Assembly: GCF_003148495.1 (NCBI RefSeq)
Contig: NZ_QGGH01000003.1
Coordinates: 1-64,000, forward strand
From: Mesorhizobium loti
Lineage (GTDB): Bacteria; Pseudomonadota; Alphaproteobacteria; Rhizobiales; Rhizobiaceae
Reading direction: 5' to 3'
Length of the DNA: 64,000 nt
Made by a program: the position numbers and the translations under genes. The number at the start of each line of letters is the position of its first letter. The first letter of the stretch is position 1. The notes under the pieces were generated by a model, which did no database searches, had not been told where the DNA came from, and was given only the letters and a program-made list of their open reading frames with translations. Shown here in pieces: positions 34,764-44,400 of this stretch.

Positions 34764-36569
34764 ATGAGCACGCCCCTCGACCACATCCGCAATTTCTCCA
34801 TCGTCGCCCATATCGACCATGGCAAATCCACGCTTGCCGACAGGCTGATCCAGCTGACCGGCGGGCTGGAGCTGCGCGACATGAAGGAGCAGGTGCTGGA
34901 CTCGATGGACATCGAGCGCGAGCGCGGCATCACTATCAAAGCGCAGACGGTGCGGCTGAAGTACCACGCCAACAATGGCGAGGACTATATCCTCAACCTG
35001 ATCGACACGCCCGGACACGTCGACTTCGCCTATGAAGTGTCGCGCTCGCTCGCCGCCTGCGAGGGTTCGCTGCTGGTGGTCGACGCCAGCCAGGGCGTCG
35101 AGGCGCAGACGCTGGCCAATGTCTACCAGGCGATCGACAACAACCACGAGATCGTCGTGGTGCTGAACAAGGTCGACCTGCCGGCCGCCGAGCCCGAGCG
35201 CATCCGCGAGCAGGTCGAGGAGGTGATCGGCATCGACGCCTCCAACGCCGTGCTGATCTCGGCCAAGACCGGGCTTGGCATTCCCGACGTGCTGGAGGCC
35301 ATCGTCCACCAATTGCCGCCGCCGCGCGAAGGCGATGCTTCGGCGCCCTTGAAGGCGATGCTGGTCGACAGCTGGTACGACGCCTATCTCGGCGTCATCG
35401 TGCTGGTGCGCGTCATCGACGGCGTCTTGAAGAAGGGCCAGACCATCCGCATGATGGGCACCGGCGCCAAGCACCTGGTCGAGCGCACCGGCGTGTTCAC
35501 CCCGGCCCGCATCAATGTCGACGAGCTCGGCCCCGGCGAGTTCGGCTTCTTCACCGGCTCGATCAAGGAAGTGGCCGACACCCGCGTCGGCGACACCATC
35601 ACCGAGGACAAGCGCTCGACGGCCAAGGCGCTGCCCGGCTTCAAGCCGGCGCAGCCGGTGGTGTTCTGCGGCCTGTTCCCGGTCGACGCCGCCGATTTCG
35701 AGGATCTGCGCGCCGCGGTCGGCAAACTGCGCCTCAACGACGCCAGCTTCTCTTTTGAAATGGAAACCAGTGCCGCGCTCGGCTTCGGCTATCGCTGCGG
35801 CTTCCTTGGGCTCCTGCATCTCGAAATCATCCAGGAGCGGCTGGAGCGCGAGTTCAACCTCGACCTGATCGCCACGGCACCGAGCGTCGTCTACCGGCTG
35901 CTGCTCACCGACGGCTCGATGAAGGAATTGCACAACCCGGCCGACATGCCCGACGTGGTGAAGATCTCGGCGATCGAGGAGCCGTGGATCCGCGCCACCA
36001 TCCTGACGCCGGACGACTATCTCGGCGGCATCCTGAAACTCTGCCAGGACCGGCGCGGCATCCAGGCCGACCTGTCCTATGTCGGCAAGCGCGCCATGCT
36101 GATCTACGATCTGCCGCTCAACGAAGTCGTGTTCGATTTCTACGACCGGCTGAAGTCGATCTCCAAGGGCTACGCCTCCTTCGACTATCACCTCACCGAC
36201 TACAGGGAAGGCGACCTCGTCAAGATGTCGATCCTGGTCAATGAGGAGCCGGTCGACGCGCTTTCCATGCTGGTGCACCGCACGGCGGCGGAAAAGCGCG
36301 GCCGGCAGATGTGCGAGAAGCTGAAGGAGCTGATCCCGAACCATCTGTTCAAGATCCCGATCCAGGCCGCCATCGGCGGCAAGGTCATCGCCCGCGAAAC
36401 CATCTCGGCGCTGCGCAAGGATGTCACCGCCAAATGCTACGGCGGCGACGTCTCGCGCAAACGCAAGCTGCTGGACAAGCAGAAAGAGGGCAAGAAGCGG
36501 ATGCGGCAGTTCGGCAAGGTCGATATCCCGCAGGAGGCGTTTATCCAGGCGCTGAAGATGGGGGATTGA
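34764..36569 (+). CDS. lepA: Translation elongation factor 4 (LepA)
   Basis: A 601-residue GTPase with G1 [10 protein letters not shown]2 region [11 protein letters not shown]3 DTPGH and G4 NKVD, followed by the EF-G-like domains II, III and V. The LepA-specific C-terminal domain ends with [17 protein letters not shown]. Full length with a canonical start. It back-translocates or stalls ribosomes under stress. The AT-rich defence gene begins its stop codon only about 17 bp past the lepA end, showing how tightly the insertion abuts a core gene. Confidence 0.97.
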   Translation: MSTPLDHIRNFSIVAHIDHGKSTLADRLIQLTGGLELRDMKEQVLDSMDIERERGITIKAQTVRLKYHANNGEDYILNLIDTPGHVDFAYEVSRSLAACEGSLLVVDASQGVEAQTLANVYQAIDNNHEIVVVLNKVDLPAAEPERIREQVEEVIGIDASNAVLISAKTGLGIPDVLEAIVHQLPPPREGDASAPLKAMLVDSWYDAYLGVIVLVRVIDGVLKKGQTIRMMGTGAKHLVERTGVFTPARINVDELGPGEFGFFTGSIKEVADTRVGDTITEDKRSTAKALPGFKPAQPVVFCGLFPVDAADFEDLRAAVGKLRLNDASFSFEMETSAALGFGYRCGFLGLLHLEIIQERLEREFNLDLIATAPSVVYRLLLTDGSMKELHNPADMPDVVKISAIEEPWIRATILTPDDYLGGILKLCQDRRGIQADLSYVGKRAMLIYDLPLNEVVFDFYDRLKSISKGYASFDYHLTDYREGDLVKMSILVNEEPVDALSMLVHRTAAEKRGRQMCEKLKELIPNHLFKIPIQAAIGGKVIARETISALRKDVTAKCYGGDVSRKRKLLDKQKEGKKRMRQFGKVDIPQEAFIQALKMGD

Positions 36570-36588
36570 AGAAAAACTAAGTCAGTCG

Positions 36589-39500
36589 CTAGACGTCCGT
36601 CTCCCTACCGAAGAACCATGCAACGCAATATCGCTCTGCATATAACTCATCGAGTTCAGCAACGTTCTTGGCAATTTCGGGCCGGGACGCAACTAATGAC
36701 ATGAGGCGGGATTCGCGAACGGGAGAGATAATAGCCCAAATCCGCAACGCCGCTTTTAGGAATTTTGCCGCGTCCACGTCGGCGTTCTTTGCAGCGAAAA
36801 CCTCTCCGATCCATTGACGTACATACCCTCGGTTGTTGACCGAGCTCGCCGTTTCATGCCTTTCAATAAGGAGCGCAGACTTTCTATAGCAGACCAACGC
36901 CGTATCTATCTGGCCCATTAGCTGCAAACACCTGCCAACGTTCCCATAAAACGACTCGTGCAGTGTCTCATCTAAATCTTCGGGATCTAGCGCCGATTCT
37001 ATAGACCTTCCCTTTAGGAAATAGGCGAGCGCTGCGTCAACCTCACCACCGTCCCGTTTTGCCAATGCCAAATTGTGCCCCGCATCGTACGTGGTATCGA
37101 TATTTGACTTTGACTTTAATCCTTGACCCTCTTCACCCCATCTAATGGCCTCTTTATACTCACCTATCGCCCATTCTAGGTAGCAAAGCATGTCGCAATA
37201 GTTGATGTAGCGTACCGTCTTACCCACAATTGTCTCACGATACTGAGCAAGCAGGCGCCGCGCATCATCTATCCGCCCAAGGTCGGACAGTACATCACTA
37301 TAGGCGCTAGCAATCGCATCGAACTCTGGGTACGTGGCGTACTTGTCCCAACTTATCTCGGAAAATAGCGTAGCACAAACACGAACAAATTCCCTGCAGT
37401 TCAGGACGTAGAGCCCGGATCGATGCACTTCTGCAATGAGTTGAAAGGCTAGCTCAAGCTTTCCAGCAGAAATATGAAGTTCTATCCCTTCAATCCAATT
37501 TTGGAGCTCTTCGATTGTTAGTTTTGGTTTTCCCCTACCAACTCTAACGGAAAATATCTGCTCATAGTATCTAATTATCACGTCTATGAATGTCGCTCTC
37601 TCTGTCCGACTAAATGTACGCTTAATGAATTCGCGGATAATGGGATGAAGCTCTATGTAATCTCGGAAACCGCCAGAAGATTTTACGACAATAAGATTGA
37701 GACTGCGAAGATTGTATAGTGCCTTACCAATCTTATTGAAGTTCATCTGCTCCTGCAAGAAGCTTGCCAATTCGATCTCAGTTGATGGTCGAACACATTC
37801 TGCCAATGTTCGAAGTACTAGTCTTTCCCTTTCCTTTAGGTCTTGCCATATAGACTGTAGAGTTTCGAGGGGAATTCCGGCACTGTCTCCAGACGGCGCG
37901 TTTAGAAGCCGCTCCAACGGCTTCTCTGGATGCTTCGCCGCCTGCGCAGCTAGTAGGTCAAGCCAGAGTGCATGCCCTTTGGTAACCCCGTGAGCAATCT
38001 CTATATCTTCTCTGGTCGAAAGCGCTTGCCGCTTGGAAAATAACTTGATCGTTGATTCTAAATCCAAGCCGGAAAGACGGATATTTAGTGTACTACCGCC
38101 GGTTTCCCTGATATTTCCTCGACAGGTAAAAAGGAATTTAGAGCCGACGCCTGCGCGCTCAATTTTCTTCAAAAAGTCGGCTGGACTACCAGATAATTTC
38201 TCTTGCTCCATTTCCATATAATGGTCGACATTATCGAAGATGAACAAGATTCTCTGCATCGAAAGATATCTAAGGAATACATCAAAGAGTTCTTCTATCG
38301 AAAGATGGGATAGGTCGGCCGGTTTGAGTTCTCCTTCGCTAAGCGCGACGGTGATCCTTACTATCTGAACCTCAAAACGCTCGGCCTCCTCCTTGCAGTC
38401 ACGCCATACACAGTGTTCGAATCTACCAGTTGAGACGCAATCGTTAAAAAACGCTGCAGCCAAGGCCGACTTACCCTGCCCCCCAATTCCGGTGACGTAT
38501 CCAACCGTATAATCGCCACCGACCAGTTCCTCAAGCTGGGCCTGTCGCCCAACATAGAAGTCGATATTTGGAGGTCGATCGTCTTCATTTGGGCCGAGAA
38601 GTGCAAAATTTCTGTTTATTTCCATTTCTTGAGGCAAACGCTGGTCGTATTCCTGTTGCAAGCGCAAAGGTGGTACAAAGCTAGGTGGAGCACTTTGTGC
38701 AACAATTTTTCTTGGAGATAATTTCAGCAGGCGACTGAGAACGTCAGGGAAGAGATTGTTGCAATCCACGCCAGCGTAGACAGTCACGCGACCCCGATCG
38801 ACAAGCGGCTTCAGCTTGTCTTCGACCATCGAAGGATCCGAACCGTGAAGGGCCCACAAAATCTCTGGATACGCATTGTCGTCGTTCACGATGTCAGCAA
38901 GAGCGGAGTTCAACACGTCGTCCCACCCGCCGTAGCCACAAACCAGTATGACGTCCTTTCTTATCAAGCTGTTCAACGATGTTTTAAGCCTCGGTCGATC
39001 CTGGGTAAGCTGGATATGAGTATTTAACGTATCTGATCCCCACCAATGGCCGTGTAGGTGGACGATATTTGTGCCCTCGCCGGAAGCCTGTCCTATATTG
39101 CCGTCACGGTGAAAAACGTTGCGAAAGCAACGGCCGCGATTTCGACGTATCGCTATTTCAATAAGGGGATCGAAATTCGTTGTTAATACCGTTTGTCCGT
39201 ATGTTTCCGGAAAGACGCTCGCCAAGGATCCGATCGCAGATAGGGCAGGCGTCAGATACCAAGAATCCCAATCAGCCTCGAAAGACAAAAAGGCTTGATC
39301 CTCTGTATGTTCGTCTGGCTGGTAGCTGGAGCCGGACTCTAGCATTTGGCTTGGAAGACGGGAATTCCACACCGCTGCCCTGACTACAGCATTTGCCGCA
39401 TTCTGACCGCGACGAGGAATTAGGAAGTCGAACGCGCCGATATAGTCGTTCGCCTTAGACTTGATGTGCTCCCGAAATTCGTCGTGCCGCCCCGGAAAGT

Positions 39501-39669
39501 ACTCGCGTTCAATGAAATCTACGATCGTTTCGGCACTAAATACGCCTGGGGCACCCGAGCTTGTGGGGGCGCTGATAGCAGACCCAAGGACCATCGTCAC
39601 AGGCTGACGGGAGGCAAGGATTCCGTCGCTTAAGCGCTCGACTAGGGCATCATATGAAGCAGGGGTCAT
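36589..39669 (-). CDS. SIR2 - NB-ARC NTPase - TPR protein (STAND-type anti-phage defence candidate)
   Basis: 1026 residues from Met at 39669. Residues 20-320 form a SIR2-like domain: TMVLGSAISAPTS, LTTNFDPLIE (N165, D167), IVHLHGHW (His 204/206) and VCGYGGWDD. Residues 370-600 are an NB-ARC/STAND ATPase: YVGRQAQLEEL, Walker A GIGGQGKS (394-401), Walker B ILFIFDNVD (474-482) and CRGNIRETGG as sensor. A winged-helix region follows. From about 730 to the end come TPR-like helical repeats (YGNVGRCLQLMGQIDTALVCYRKSA). In proteins of this design, TPRs sense a phage product, the ATPase oligomerises and SIR2 depletes NAD. The gene is far more AT-rich than lepA beside it, which indicates transfer. A start at 39780 is open but adds no domain. 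Confidence 0.88.
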   Translation of the reverse strand: MTPASYDALVERLSDGILASRQPVTMVLGSAISAPTSSGAPGVFSAETIVDFIEREYFPGRHDEFREHIKSKANDYIGAFDFLIPRRGQNAANAVVRAAVWNSRLPSQMLESGSSYQPDEHTEDQAFLSFEADWDSWYLTPALSAIGSLASVFPETYGQTVLTTNFDPLIEIAIRRNRGRCFRNVFHRDGNIGQASGEGTNIVHLHGHWWGSDTLNTHIQLTQDRPRLKTSLNSLIRKDVILVCGYGGWDDVLNSALADIVNDDNAYPEILWALHGSDPSMVEDKLKPLVDRGRVTVYAGVDCNNLFPDVLSRLLKLSPRKIVAQSAPPSFVPPLRLQQEYDQRLPQEMEINRNFALLGPNEDDRPPNIDFYVGRQAQLEELVGGDYTVGYVTGIGGQGKSALAAAFFNDCVSTGRFEHCVWRDCKEEAERFEVQIVRITVALSEGELKPADLSHLSIEELFDVFLRYLSMQRILFIFDNVDHYMEMEQEKLSGSPADFLKKIERAGVGSKFLFTCRGNIRETGGSTLNIRLSGLDLESTIKLFSKRQALSTREDIEIAHGVTKGHALWLDLLAAQAAKHPEKPLERLLNAPSGDSAGIPLETLQSIWQDLKERERLVLRTLAECVRPSTEIELASFLQEQMNFNKIGKALYNLRSLNLIVVKSSGGFRDYIELHPIIREFIKRTFSRTERATFIDVIIRYYEQIFSVRVGRGKPKLTIEELQNWIEGIELHISAGKLELAFQLIAEVHRSGLYVLNCREFVRVCATLFSEISWDKYATYPEFDAIASAYSDVLSDLGRIDDARRLLAQYRETIVGKTVRYINYCDMLCYLEWAIGEYKEAIRWGEEGQGLKSKSNIDTTYDAGHNLALAKRDGGEVDAALAYFLKGRSIESALDPEDLDETLHESFYGNVGRCLQLMGQIDTALVCYRKSALLIERHETASSVNNRGYVRQWIGEVFAAKNADVDAAKFLKAALRIWAIISPVRESRLMSLVASRPEIAKNVAELDELYAERYCVAWFFGRETDV

Positions 39670-39816
39670 TATTCTCGTTATCAGAAATCTTCTTGTACTT
39701 CCTCTCCTGATGTCCGGTAATAACAGTTTTGTTGCGTAGGTAAATATCCTCAGACCTGGCCAACATGGCCTTTTTAGCAAGCGATTTCAGCCATCCTCCG
39801 TTGAGCTGCTAAACCG

Positions 39817-39963
39817 CTACTCCGGCAAGCTCTTTCCAGCGTTGAGCCGTTCATCGGCGTGGCGATCTTTGGCTTCTTTATGCTGAATGGGCAGGCCATC
39901 GGCGCGCCTGACGCGATCAAATACATACCGCCTAATCTCGCTGCTCTCCGGATAGCGGACCAC
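39817..39963 (-). CDS. Short hypothetical ORF or gene remnant upstream of the SIR2-STAND gene
   Basis: A 48-codon frame with a GTG start reads VVRYPESSEIRRYVFDRV, then RRADGLPIQHKEAKDRHADE, then RLNAGKSLPE. Its composition is protein-like (charged, amphipathic, no low complexity). It lies on the same strand as the defence gene, about 150 bp upstream. It may be a small real gene, or the tail of a gene cut by the insertion. I do not recognise it. Confidence 0.3.
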   Translation of the reverse strand: MVRYPESSEIRRYVFDRVRRADGLPIQHKEAKDRHADERLNAGKSLPE

Positions 39964-40020
39964 TCTTTAAGAATACACCGCCCTAGCGTATTCTATTCAC
40001 GGCTTTGGGGGAGACACCGC

Positions 40021-40533
40021 ATGCGCACCACATCGGACACCATCGCCGCGATCGGCCTCGCCATCGGTGGCGCCTTCGGCCTTGCCGGCACCTTCGTGGG
40101 CAGCGCTCCGCTGCGCGAAACGCTCTGGACGATCGACGGCGTAGCGCTGGTGGTCGCGACCGCGCTGCTGACGATGAAATATCAGCGGCTGGGCAATGAC
40201 TGCATCGCTGCCGGCTTCCTGACCTTCCTGGCCGGCGAGACCCTGCTGCTGGCCGGCAATGCGGCCGGGCTGGAGGCCAGCGTGCCCTCCTATGTCGGCG
40301 GCATCTCGCTGTGGGCGGCCGCGCTGGTCATGGTCAGCGCGCCGAAGACTTTTGCCCTGTGGATACGGCTCACCGCGCTCGTGGCCGCCGTGCTGTTTGT
40401 CGTCTCGGCTTGCATGATCCTCTGGCGCGCGCCCTTGCTGCCGACCTCCTCGCCGCTGCCCGCCGCCGGCTATCCGTTCCTGGTGCTGACCTTCGTCGGC
40501 TGGATCTGGACGCTTCTCAGGCCCGCGCGCTGA
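40021..40533 (+). CDS. Six-helix hypothetical membrane protein
   Basis: 170 residues with about five or six hydrophobic helices and short loops (IAAIGLAIGGAFGLAGTFVG at the start, PFLVLTFVGWIWTLL at the end). The ATG at 40021 follows GGGGGAGA; the frame is open further upstream, but that part is AT-rich and not membrane-like. High GC shows that core chromosome resumes here, so the AT-rich segment ends between about 39850 and 40000. The function is unknown. Confidence 0.7.
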   Translation: MRTTSDTIAAIGLAIGGAFGLAGTFVGSAPLRETLWTIDGVALVVATALLTMKYQRLGNDCIAAGFLTFLAGETLLLAGNAAGLEASVPSYVGGISLWAAALVMVSAPKTFALWIRLTALVAAVLFVVSACMILWRAPLLPTSSPLPAAGYPFLVLTFVGWIWTLLRPAR

Positions 40534-40560
40534 GCTGGTCAGGACGCGCGCATTGACATT

Positions 40561-40590
40561 GCCGGCGCACAGGCGCCTTTGGGCGCCGGC
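40561..40590 (+). terminator. GC hairpin after the membrane-protein gene
   Basis: GCCGGCGC (40561-40568) pairs with GCGCCGGC (40583-40590). An inner CAGGCGCCTTTG can fold on itself. No T-run follows, so it is a weak or transcript-stabilising structure. Confidence 0.4.
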
Positions 40591-40615
40591 CATTGGGGGC
40601 TTAGGGGAAACATCC

Positions 40616-40711
40616 ATGAAAAAGACCTATCAAAAGCCGACGCTCAACAGGCGCGAAAAGCTTTCGGCGGTGGCGGCGTTGGTTTGCCTGTCGAACTGCG
40701 GAAAACTGTGA
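40616..40711 (+). CDS. Orphan RiPP-like peptide with lasso-type leader
   Basis: A 31-residue peptide that starts MKKTYQKPTLNRREKL and ends SAVAALVCLSNCGKL. Tyr5-x-x-Pro8-x-Leu10 is the YxxPxL motif bound by the recognition protein of proteobacterial lasso-peptide systems, and the Glu/Lys-Leu that follows matches such leaders. AGGGGA lies seven bases upstream of the ATG and a rho-independent terminator begins eight bases after the stop, so this is a self-contained transcription unit. The core (about 14 residues with two Cys) has no obvious Asp/Glu for lasso ring closure, and no cyclase or protease gene is in the window. Rhizobial genomes often carry such orphan precursors. Confidence 0.6.
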   Translation: MKKTYQKPTLNRREKLSAVAALVCLSNCGKL

Positions 40712-40718
40712 CCTGACG

Positions 40719-40755
40719 AAGCCCGCTTCGGACTATGCCGGGGCGGGCTTTGTTG
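40719..40755 (+). terminator. Rho-independent terminator after the RiPP-like peptide gene
   Basis: AAGCCCGC (40719-40726) pairs with GCGGGCTT (40743-40750), followed by TGTTGCTT. It begins eight bases past the peptide stop codon. Confidence 0.65.
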
Positions 40756-40927
40756 CTTCGGCCGCTTCGGTAGAGTTGGTACGAATGCGTACAGACCAAC
40801 CAAGCCCGGTTGATCGTGCCACAATCGGAGCATAAAAAATCCGGGCGGCGGTCCTCTATCAGGTCGCCAGTGGCCGACGCGGGCTCAGGCAACTGCCTCA
40901 CCGGCATTCGCGTCGGCCATTTCTGCT

Positions 40928-41116
40928 TCACTTGCGAATGATCCAGGCGACGAGGCCGCTGTCGACATGCGCGTTGTGCGTGAGTTTGCGCACCAGGGCC
41001 TTGGCGTGCCGACTCCATTGCGCCTCAGGGATGAGGCGTTCGGCAATGGATGTCTTGAATGCCCTTCGCAACGCATGGAAGGTAAGCGCGGGCACCCGGC
41101 CCGTGGGATCTTCCAT
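40928..41116 (-). CDS. Small basic hypothetical protein
   Basis: 62 residues rich in Arg, Lys and His (MEDPTGRVPALTFHALRRAF, ending DSGLVAWIIRK). It is protein-like in composition and has GGGAG about 15 bases upstream. No family is recognised. The remaining open frames in 40630-41260 are less convincing. Confidence 0.45.
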   Translation of the reverse strand: MEDPTGRVPALTFHALRRAFKTSIAERLIPEAQWSRHAKALVRKLTHNAHVDSGLVAWIIRK

Positions 41117-41341
41117 TGCATTGCTCCCAACGGGGGCGGGAGCACGCTGACACTCTCAAGCACCAGCGCCCATACAGTGGCCAGCGACAGCGCAACCATG
41201 CGCCCTGTGGCGGCGGCGGTCTACCGCCGGGCGCCGCACGTTTTGCGCCGTACATGAAATATAGGGCTTGGCTATGTGCGCGGGCGGCAGATGCCGACGC
41301 CTCACGCGCCGCCCCTGTCGATCCGGGGCGCCGACGCACCT

Positions 41342-41368
41342 TCCCTTCTCCCCCTGTGGGAGAAGGGA
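41342..41368. terminator. 11-bp hairpin downstream of the solute-binding protein gene
   Basis: TCCCTTCTCCC (41342-41352) pairs with GGGAGAAGGGA (41358-41368) around CCTGT. It is 15 bases past the stop of the binding-protein gene on the minus strand. It belongs to the CTTCTCCCC-type palindromes dispersed in this genome. Confidence 0.6.
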
Positions 41369-41382
41369 GAGCCGCGCCTGGC

Positions 41383-43023
41383 TCAGCTCTCGATCCAAAC
41401 CTTCTCAAAATGCTGCTCCAGCGCCTGGTGCTGTTCGCAGCCTTCGACGCCCTTGCGATACGTCCGGTAGACCGAGCGCCAGTAGGGTTGGATGATGATG
41501 CCTGAGTCGCGCAGATTCTGCTCGATCTTGCCCATGATCTCCTTGCGCGCCTTGGCGTCGGGCGTTGCCAGCGCCTTGTCGAGCAGGGTGTCGAATTCCG
41601 GGTTGGCGTAGGCGCTTTCGTTCCAGGCAGCGCCCGATTTATACGCCAGCGCCAGCACCTGGACGCCGAGCGGGCGGCCGAGCCATTCGGTGCAGGAGAA
41701 GGGGTATTTGCTCCAGTCGTTCCAGAAGGTGGCGGCCGGCAGCACGGTGCGCTTGATCTTGAGGCCGGCCTCGCGCATCTGCGCGCCGATGGCGTCGCCG
41801 GTGCTCTTTTGCCATTCGACATCGACGGAGATGAGCTCGAATTCATGGTCGGCCTTGCCGGCCTCAGTGAGCAGCTTCTTCGACTGCTCCACGTCGCGCT
41901 TGGCCGGGCCGATATCGGCATATTCGGGGTGCATGGGGCCGACATGGTGGTTGTCGGCGGGCTTGCCGCGGCCGCCGAGGCCGAGCGTCAGCACGGCGGA
42001 GTTGTCGACGGCGAGTTGGGCGGCGCGGCGCACCTTGACGTCGTCATAGGGCGCGTTGCCGACATTGAAGCGGGCAACGATGGTCGAGCCGGTGGCGATC
42101 TCGGAATTCATCAGCCCCATCTGTTCGGTCTGCGAGACGGCGTCGGAGGCGGTTTCGTGGTCGGTATCGATCTCGCCGGATTCGAAGGCCGACAGCATGG
42201 CGTTGGGATCGGAGCCGTAGTCGACCCATTTGATGCCGTCGAGGTGGAATTCGCCCTTCCACCATGGCTTGTCCTTGCGCTTCACCTCGGCGCCGGTCTC
42301 GGCATCCCAGCTGACCAGCTCGCAGGGGCCGGTGGTGATGGCCAGCGCCTTCATCGGATCGCCGTCGCCCTCATAGGAGCGGTGCATGATCAGCGCCGGA
42401 TAGTCGGCCATGCCGGCGATCAGCGAAATGTCGGGTTTGGGCAGGTTCAGCTTGATGGTGAAGTCGTCGACCTTGGCGATGCCGCCGTCGACGACCTTCT
42501 TGGTGTCGGCATTGACCAGCGCGCCCATGCGCGCGGCGACCGAATTGCCGGGCACGGAAGCATCGCACCAGCGGGTGAGGTTGTGGATGACATCGTCGGC
42601 GTTGAAGGCATCGCCGTTCGACCAGGAAATGCCCTTGCGCACATGCAGGGTGAGGGTCTTGGCGTCGTCGCTCGCCTCCCAGCTTTCGAGCAGCCAGGGC
42701 TCGAAGGAGAAGTCGGTGTTCCAGCGCACCAGATATTCGTTGCAGTGGCGGGCGACGTTGGACATCTCGACGCCGTCGAAGGTGCGCGGGTCCTTGAAAC
42801 CCTTGACGTTCATGGCGACGCGCAAGACGCCGCCCTTTTTTGGCTCGGCCGCGCGGGCAGGGGTGGTGCCGAGCCCGCCCAGCGCCAGTGCGCCGGCGGC
42901 ACTGACGCCGAGCCCGGCCATCAGCGCCAGATACTCGCGGCGGTTGATGCCGCCGGTCTTGAAATCATCGGCGACGGGTTTGGCTTGCGGGTGCAGTTTG
43001 CGGTCGGTCAGCATGAATTTCAT
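41383..43023 (-). CDS. Peptide/opine-type ABC transporter solute-binding protein, Tat signal
   Basis: A 546-residue family 5 extracellular solute-binding protein. The Tat signal [20 protein letters not shown] is followed by [13 protein letters not shown]. The domain shows [42 protein letters not shown] and [28 protein letters not shown] segments. The permease and ATPase genes expected for an importer are not in the window. It shares an upstream sequence element with the M24 gene (43137-43175 and 46431-46469), so it probably feeds the same catabolic pathway. Confidence 0.92.
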   Translation of the reverse strand: MKFMLTDRKLHPQAKPVADDFKTGGINRREYLALMAGLGVSAAGALALGGLGTTPARAAEPKKGGVLRVAMNVKGFKDPRTFDGVEMSNVARHCNEYLVRWNTDFSFEPWLLESWEASDDAKTLTLHVRKGISWSNGDAFNADDVIHNLTRWCDASVPGNSVAARMGALVNADTKKVVDGGIAKVDDFTIKLNLPKPDISLIAGMADYPALIMHRSYEGDGDPMKALAITTGPCELVSWDAETGAEVKRKDKPWWKGEFHLDGIKWVDYGSDPNAMLSAFESGEIDTDHETASDAVSQTEQMGLMNSEIATGSTIVARFNVGNAPYDDVKVRRAAQLAVDNSAVLTLGLGGRGKPADNHHVGPMHPEYADIGPAKRDVEQSKKLLTEAGKADHEFELISVDVEWQKSTGDAIGAQMREAGLKIKRTVLPAATFWNDWSKYPFSCTEWLGRPLGVQVLALAYKSGAAWNESAYANPEFDTLLDKALATPDAKARKEIMGKIEQNLRDSGIIIQPYWRSVYRTYRKGVEGCEQHQALEQHFEKVWIES

Positions 43024-43136
43024 CGTCGTTCCCCTGTTGTTGGGCGCCCCGGCCGATCGACAGACGCGGAGGCGGACGCGACCGCCGGGACGCCATTGCC
43101 TGAGGGGGAATGATAAGGGCAGGTGACGCTGGGGAG

Positions 43137-43175
43137 TGTTCGGGAATCCGCAGGGATTGTGCGGTGGGCCGCAGG
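43137..43175 (-). promoter_or_regulatory. Shared 39-bp element, copy A, upstream of the binding-protein gene
   Basis: On the plus strand it contains CGG-n3-CCGCAGG, then TTGTGCGG, then GCCGC, with the same spacing as copy B at 46431-46469; 30 of 39 bases agree. It lies about 115 bp upstream of the binding-protein start. The two copies precede two different transcripts in the same cluster, which suggests a common regulator, most simply the AraC-type protein at 46639. Confidence 0.5.
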
Positions 43176-43179
43176 GGGG

Positions 43180-43430
43180 GGGCAGCTTGGGTTCCTCGCC
43201 CCACGAGAGTGGGGAGAGGTGGCTCGGCGAAGTCGAGACGGAGAGGGGACCGCCCTACGAAGCCCCCTCACCCAGCCTCCGCTTCGCTCGGCTGACCATT
43301 CCGGGGCGAGCCGCGTGTCTCTCCCGTCCTTCGGACCCCCGAGGGGAGAGGAGACTTGCAGCGCCGGCGGTTCCCTCTTCTCCCTAGCGGGGAGAAGGTG
43401 GCCGCGAAGCGGCCGGATGAGGGGGCCTTC
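43180..43430. repeat. Dispersed palindromic repeat (CTCACCCAGCCTCCGC type)
   Basis: It contains AGCCCCCTCACCCAGCCTCC and GCTTCGCTCGGCTGACC, then GAGGGGAGAGGAGACTTGCA, and ends with a GGGGAGAAGGTGGCCGCG palindrome. The same units in the same order occur at 46490-46619, where about 38 bases are missing. It is non-coding and fills most of the 414-bp gap between the esterase stop and the binding-protein start. Confidence 0.75.
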
Positions 43431-43437
43431 GCTACGT

Positions 43438-44400
43438 TCAATACGGCCAATCACCCTTACCCAGCGCCGCGACCGCGGCGATAATCCGCGCAAACGCTTC
43501 CGCCGCCGCCGGCACGGTGGTGCGGGCGCGCAGGAAACTGTGCACCAGCCTCGGCTCCTCGTGCCACCAGGCCTTGCCGCCGCTGGCCAGAATGCGGTCG
43601 CGATAGGTCTCGCCGTCCGACGACAGCGGGTCGCACTCGGCCGTGATGATCACCGTCGGTGGCAAGGCGGAGAAATCGCGGTCGCGCAAAGGCGAGAAGG
43701 TCGGATCGCCCAGTGATTGGCGCTTGGCCGAGCGGACGTCGCGGTAGAAGGCGATGTCGGCCACCGACAGCAGCGGCGCAGCGGCGTGCTCGACATAGGA
43801 GCCGGTGCTCTCGTCGCCGCCGAGGCCGGGATAGATCAGCACCTGGCCGATGGCGGCCCTGATATGGCGGCGCGTCACCTGCGCCACGGCCGCGGCGAGA
43901 TTGCCGCCGGCGCTTTCGCCGCACAGCACCAGCGGCAGATCGGTGGCGGCGGCTGCCCATTCGAAGGCGATGACCGCATCGTCGAAGGCGGCGGGGTGGA
44001 CATGCTCCGGCGCCAAGCGGTAGTCGACGGACAGCACATCAAAACCGGTGGCGGCGCAGAGCTCGGCGCAGATGTCGTCATGGCTGTCGAGCCCGCCGAG
44101 GATGAAGCCACCGCCGTGATAGTAGACCACCAAGGCCCTCGCGGCCCTGCCGGCGAACTGGTAACGCCGGACCGGAATGTCGCGGCCGGCGGCGGCGATC
44201 AGGCCGTCGCTGGCCTTTACGCCGGGCGGACGGCCCTGGTGGAAGGCACGGCTCATCCGGTCATAGACGGCGCGCTGCTTGTCGATCGGCAGGCCGAGGA
44301 TTTCGGGCGGATACCAGGCGTTGACGGCGTCGATATAGGCCCACAGGGCCGGATCGAGCCGGGTTTCGTATTTGCCCCGCGTCATGCTTTCGGCAGTCAT
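43438..44400 (-). CDS. Alpha/beta hydrolase (HSL-type esterase)
   Basis: 320 residues. The oxyanion-hole motif HGGGF starts at H95, the nucleophile elbow is GESAGG with S163, and DPLSSDGETYRDRI supplies the acid residue. LVHSFLR near the C-terminus supplies the catalytic His. This is the hormone-sensitive-lipase family. It overlaps the cysteine-hydrolase gene by four bases and is third in the minus-strand operon headed by the M24 gene. It probably hydrolyses an ester or lactone intermediate. Confidence 0.9.
   Translation of the reverse strand: MTAESMTRGKYETRLDPALWAYIDAVNAWYPPEILGLPIDKQRAVYDRMSRAFHQGRPPGVKASDGLIAAAGRDIPVRRYQFAGRAARALVVYYHGGGFILGGLDSHDDICAELCAATGFDVLSVDYRLAPEHVHPAAFDDAVIAFEWAAAATDLPLVLCGESAGGNLAAAVAQVTRRHIRAAIGQVLIYPGLGGDESTGSYVEHAAAPLLSVADIAFYRDVRSAKRQSLGDPTFSPLRDRDFSALPPTVIITAECDPLSSDGETYRDRILASGGKAWWHEEPRLVHSFLRARTTVPAAAEAFARIIAAVAALGKGDWPY

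Noticed and set aside
34632..36344. 570-codon minus-strand open frame opposite lepA
   Set aside because: It is the GC-rich antisense shadow of lepA; repetitive Asp/Gly/Arg/His composition and no motif.
40761..40830. Possible tRNA-like fold
   Set aside because: Arms do not pair in a cloverleaf and there is no T-loop consensus; no tRNA was found anywhere in the window.
40630..41018. Several overlapping frames next to the RiPP-like gene
   Set aside because: One overlaps the terminator and peptide gene in antisense; composition is not protein-like. Only 40928-41116 was kept, at low confidence.
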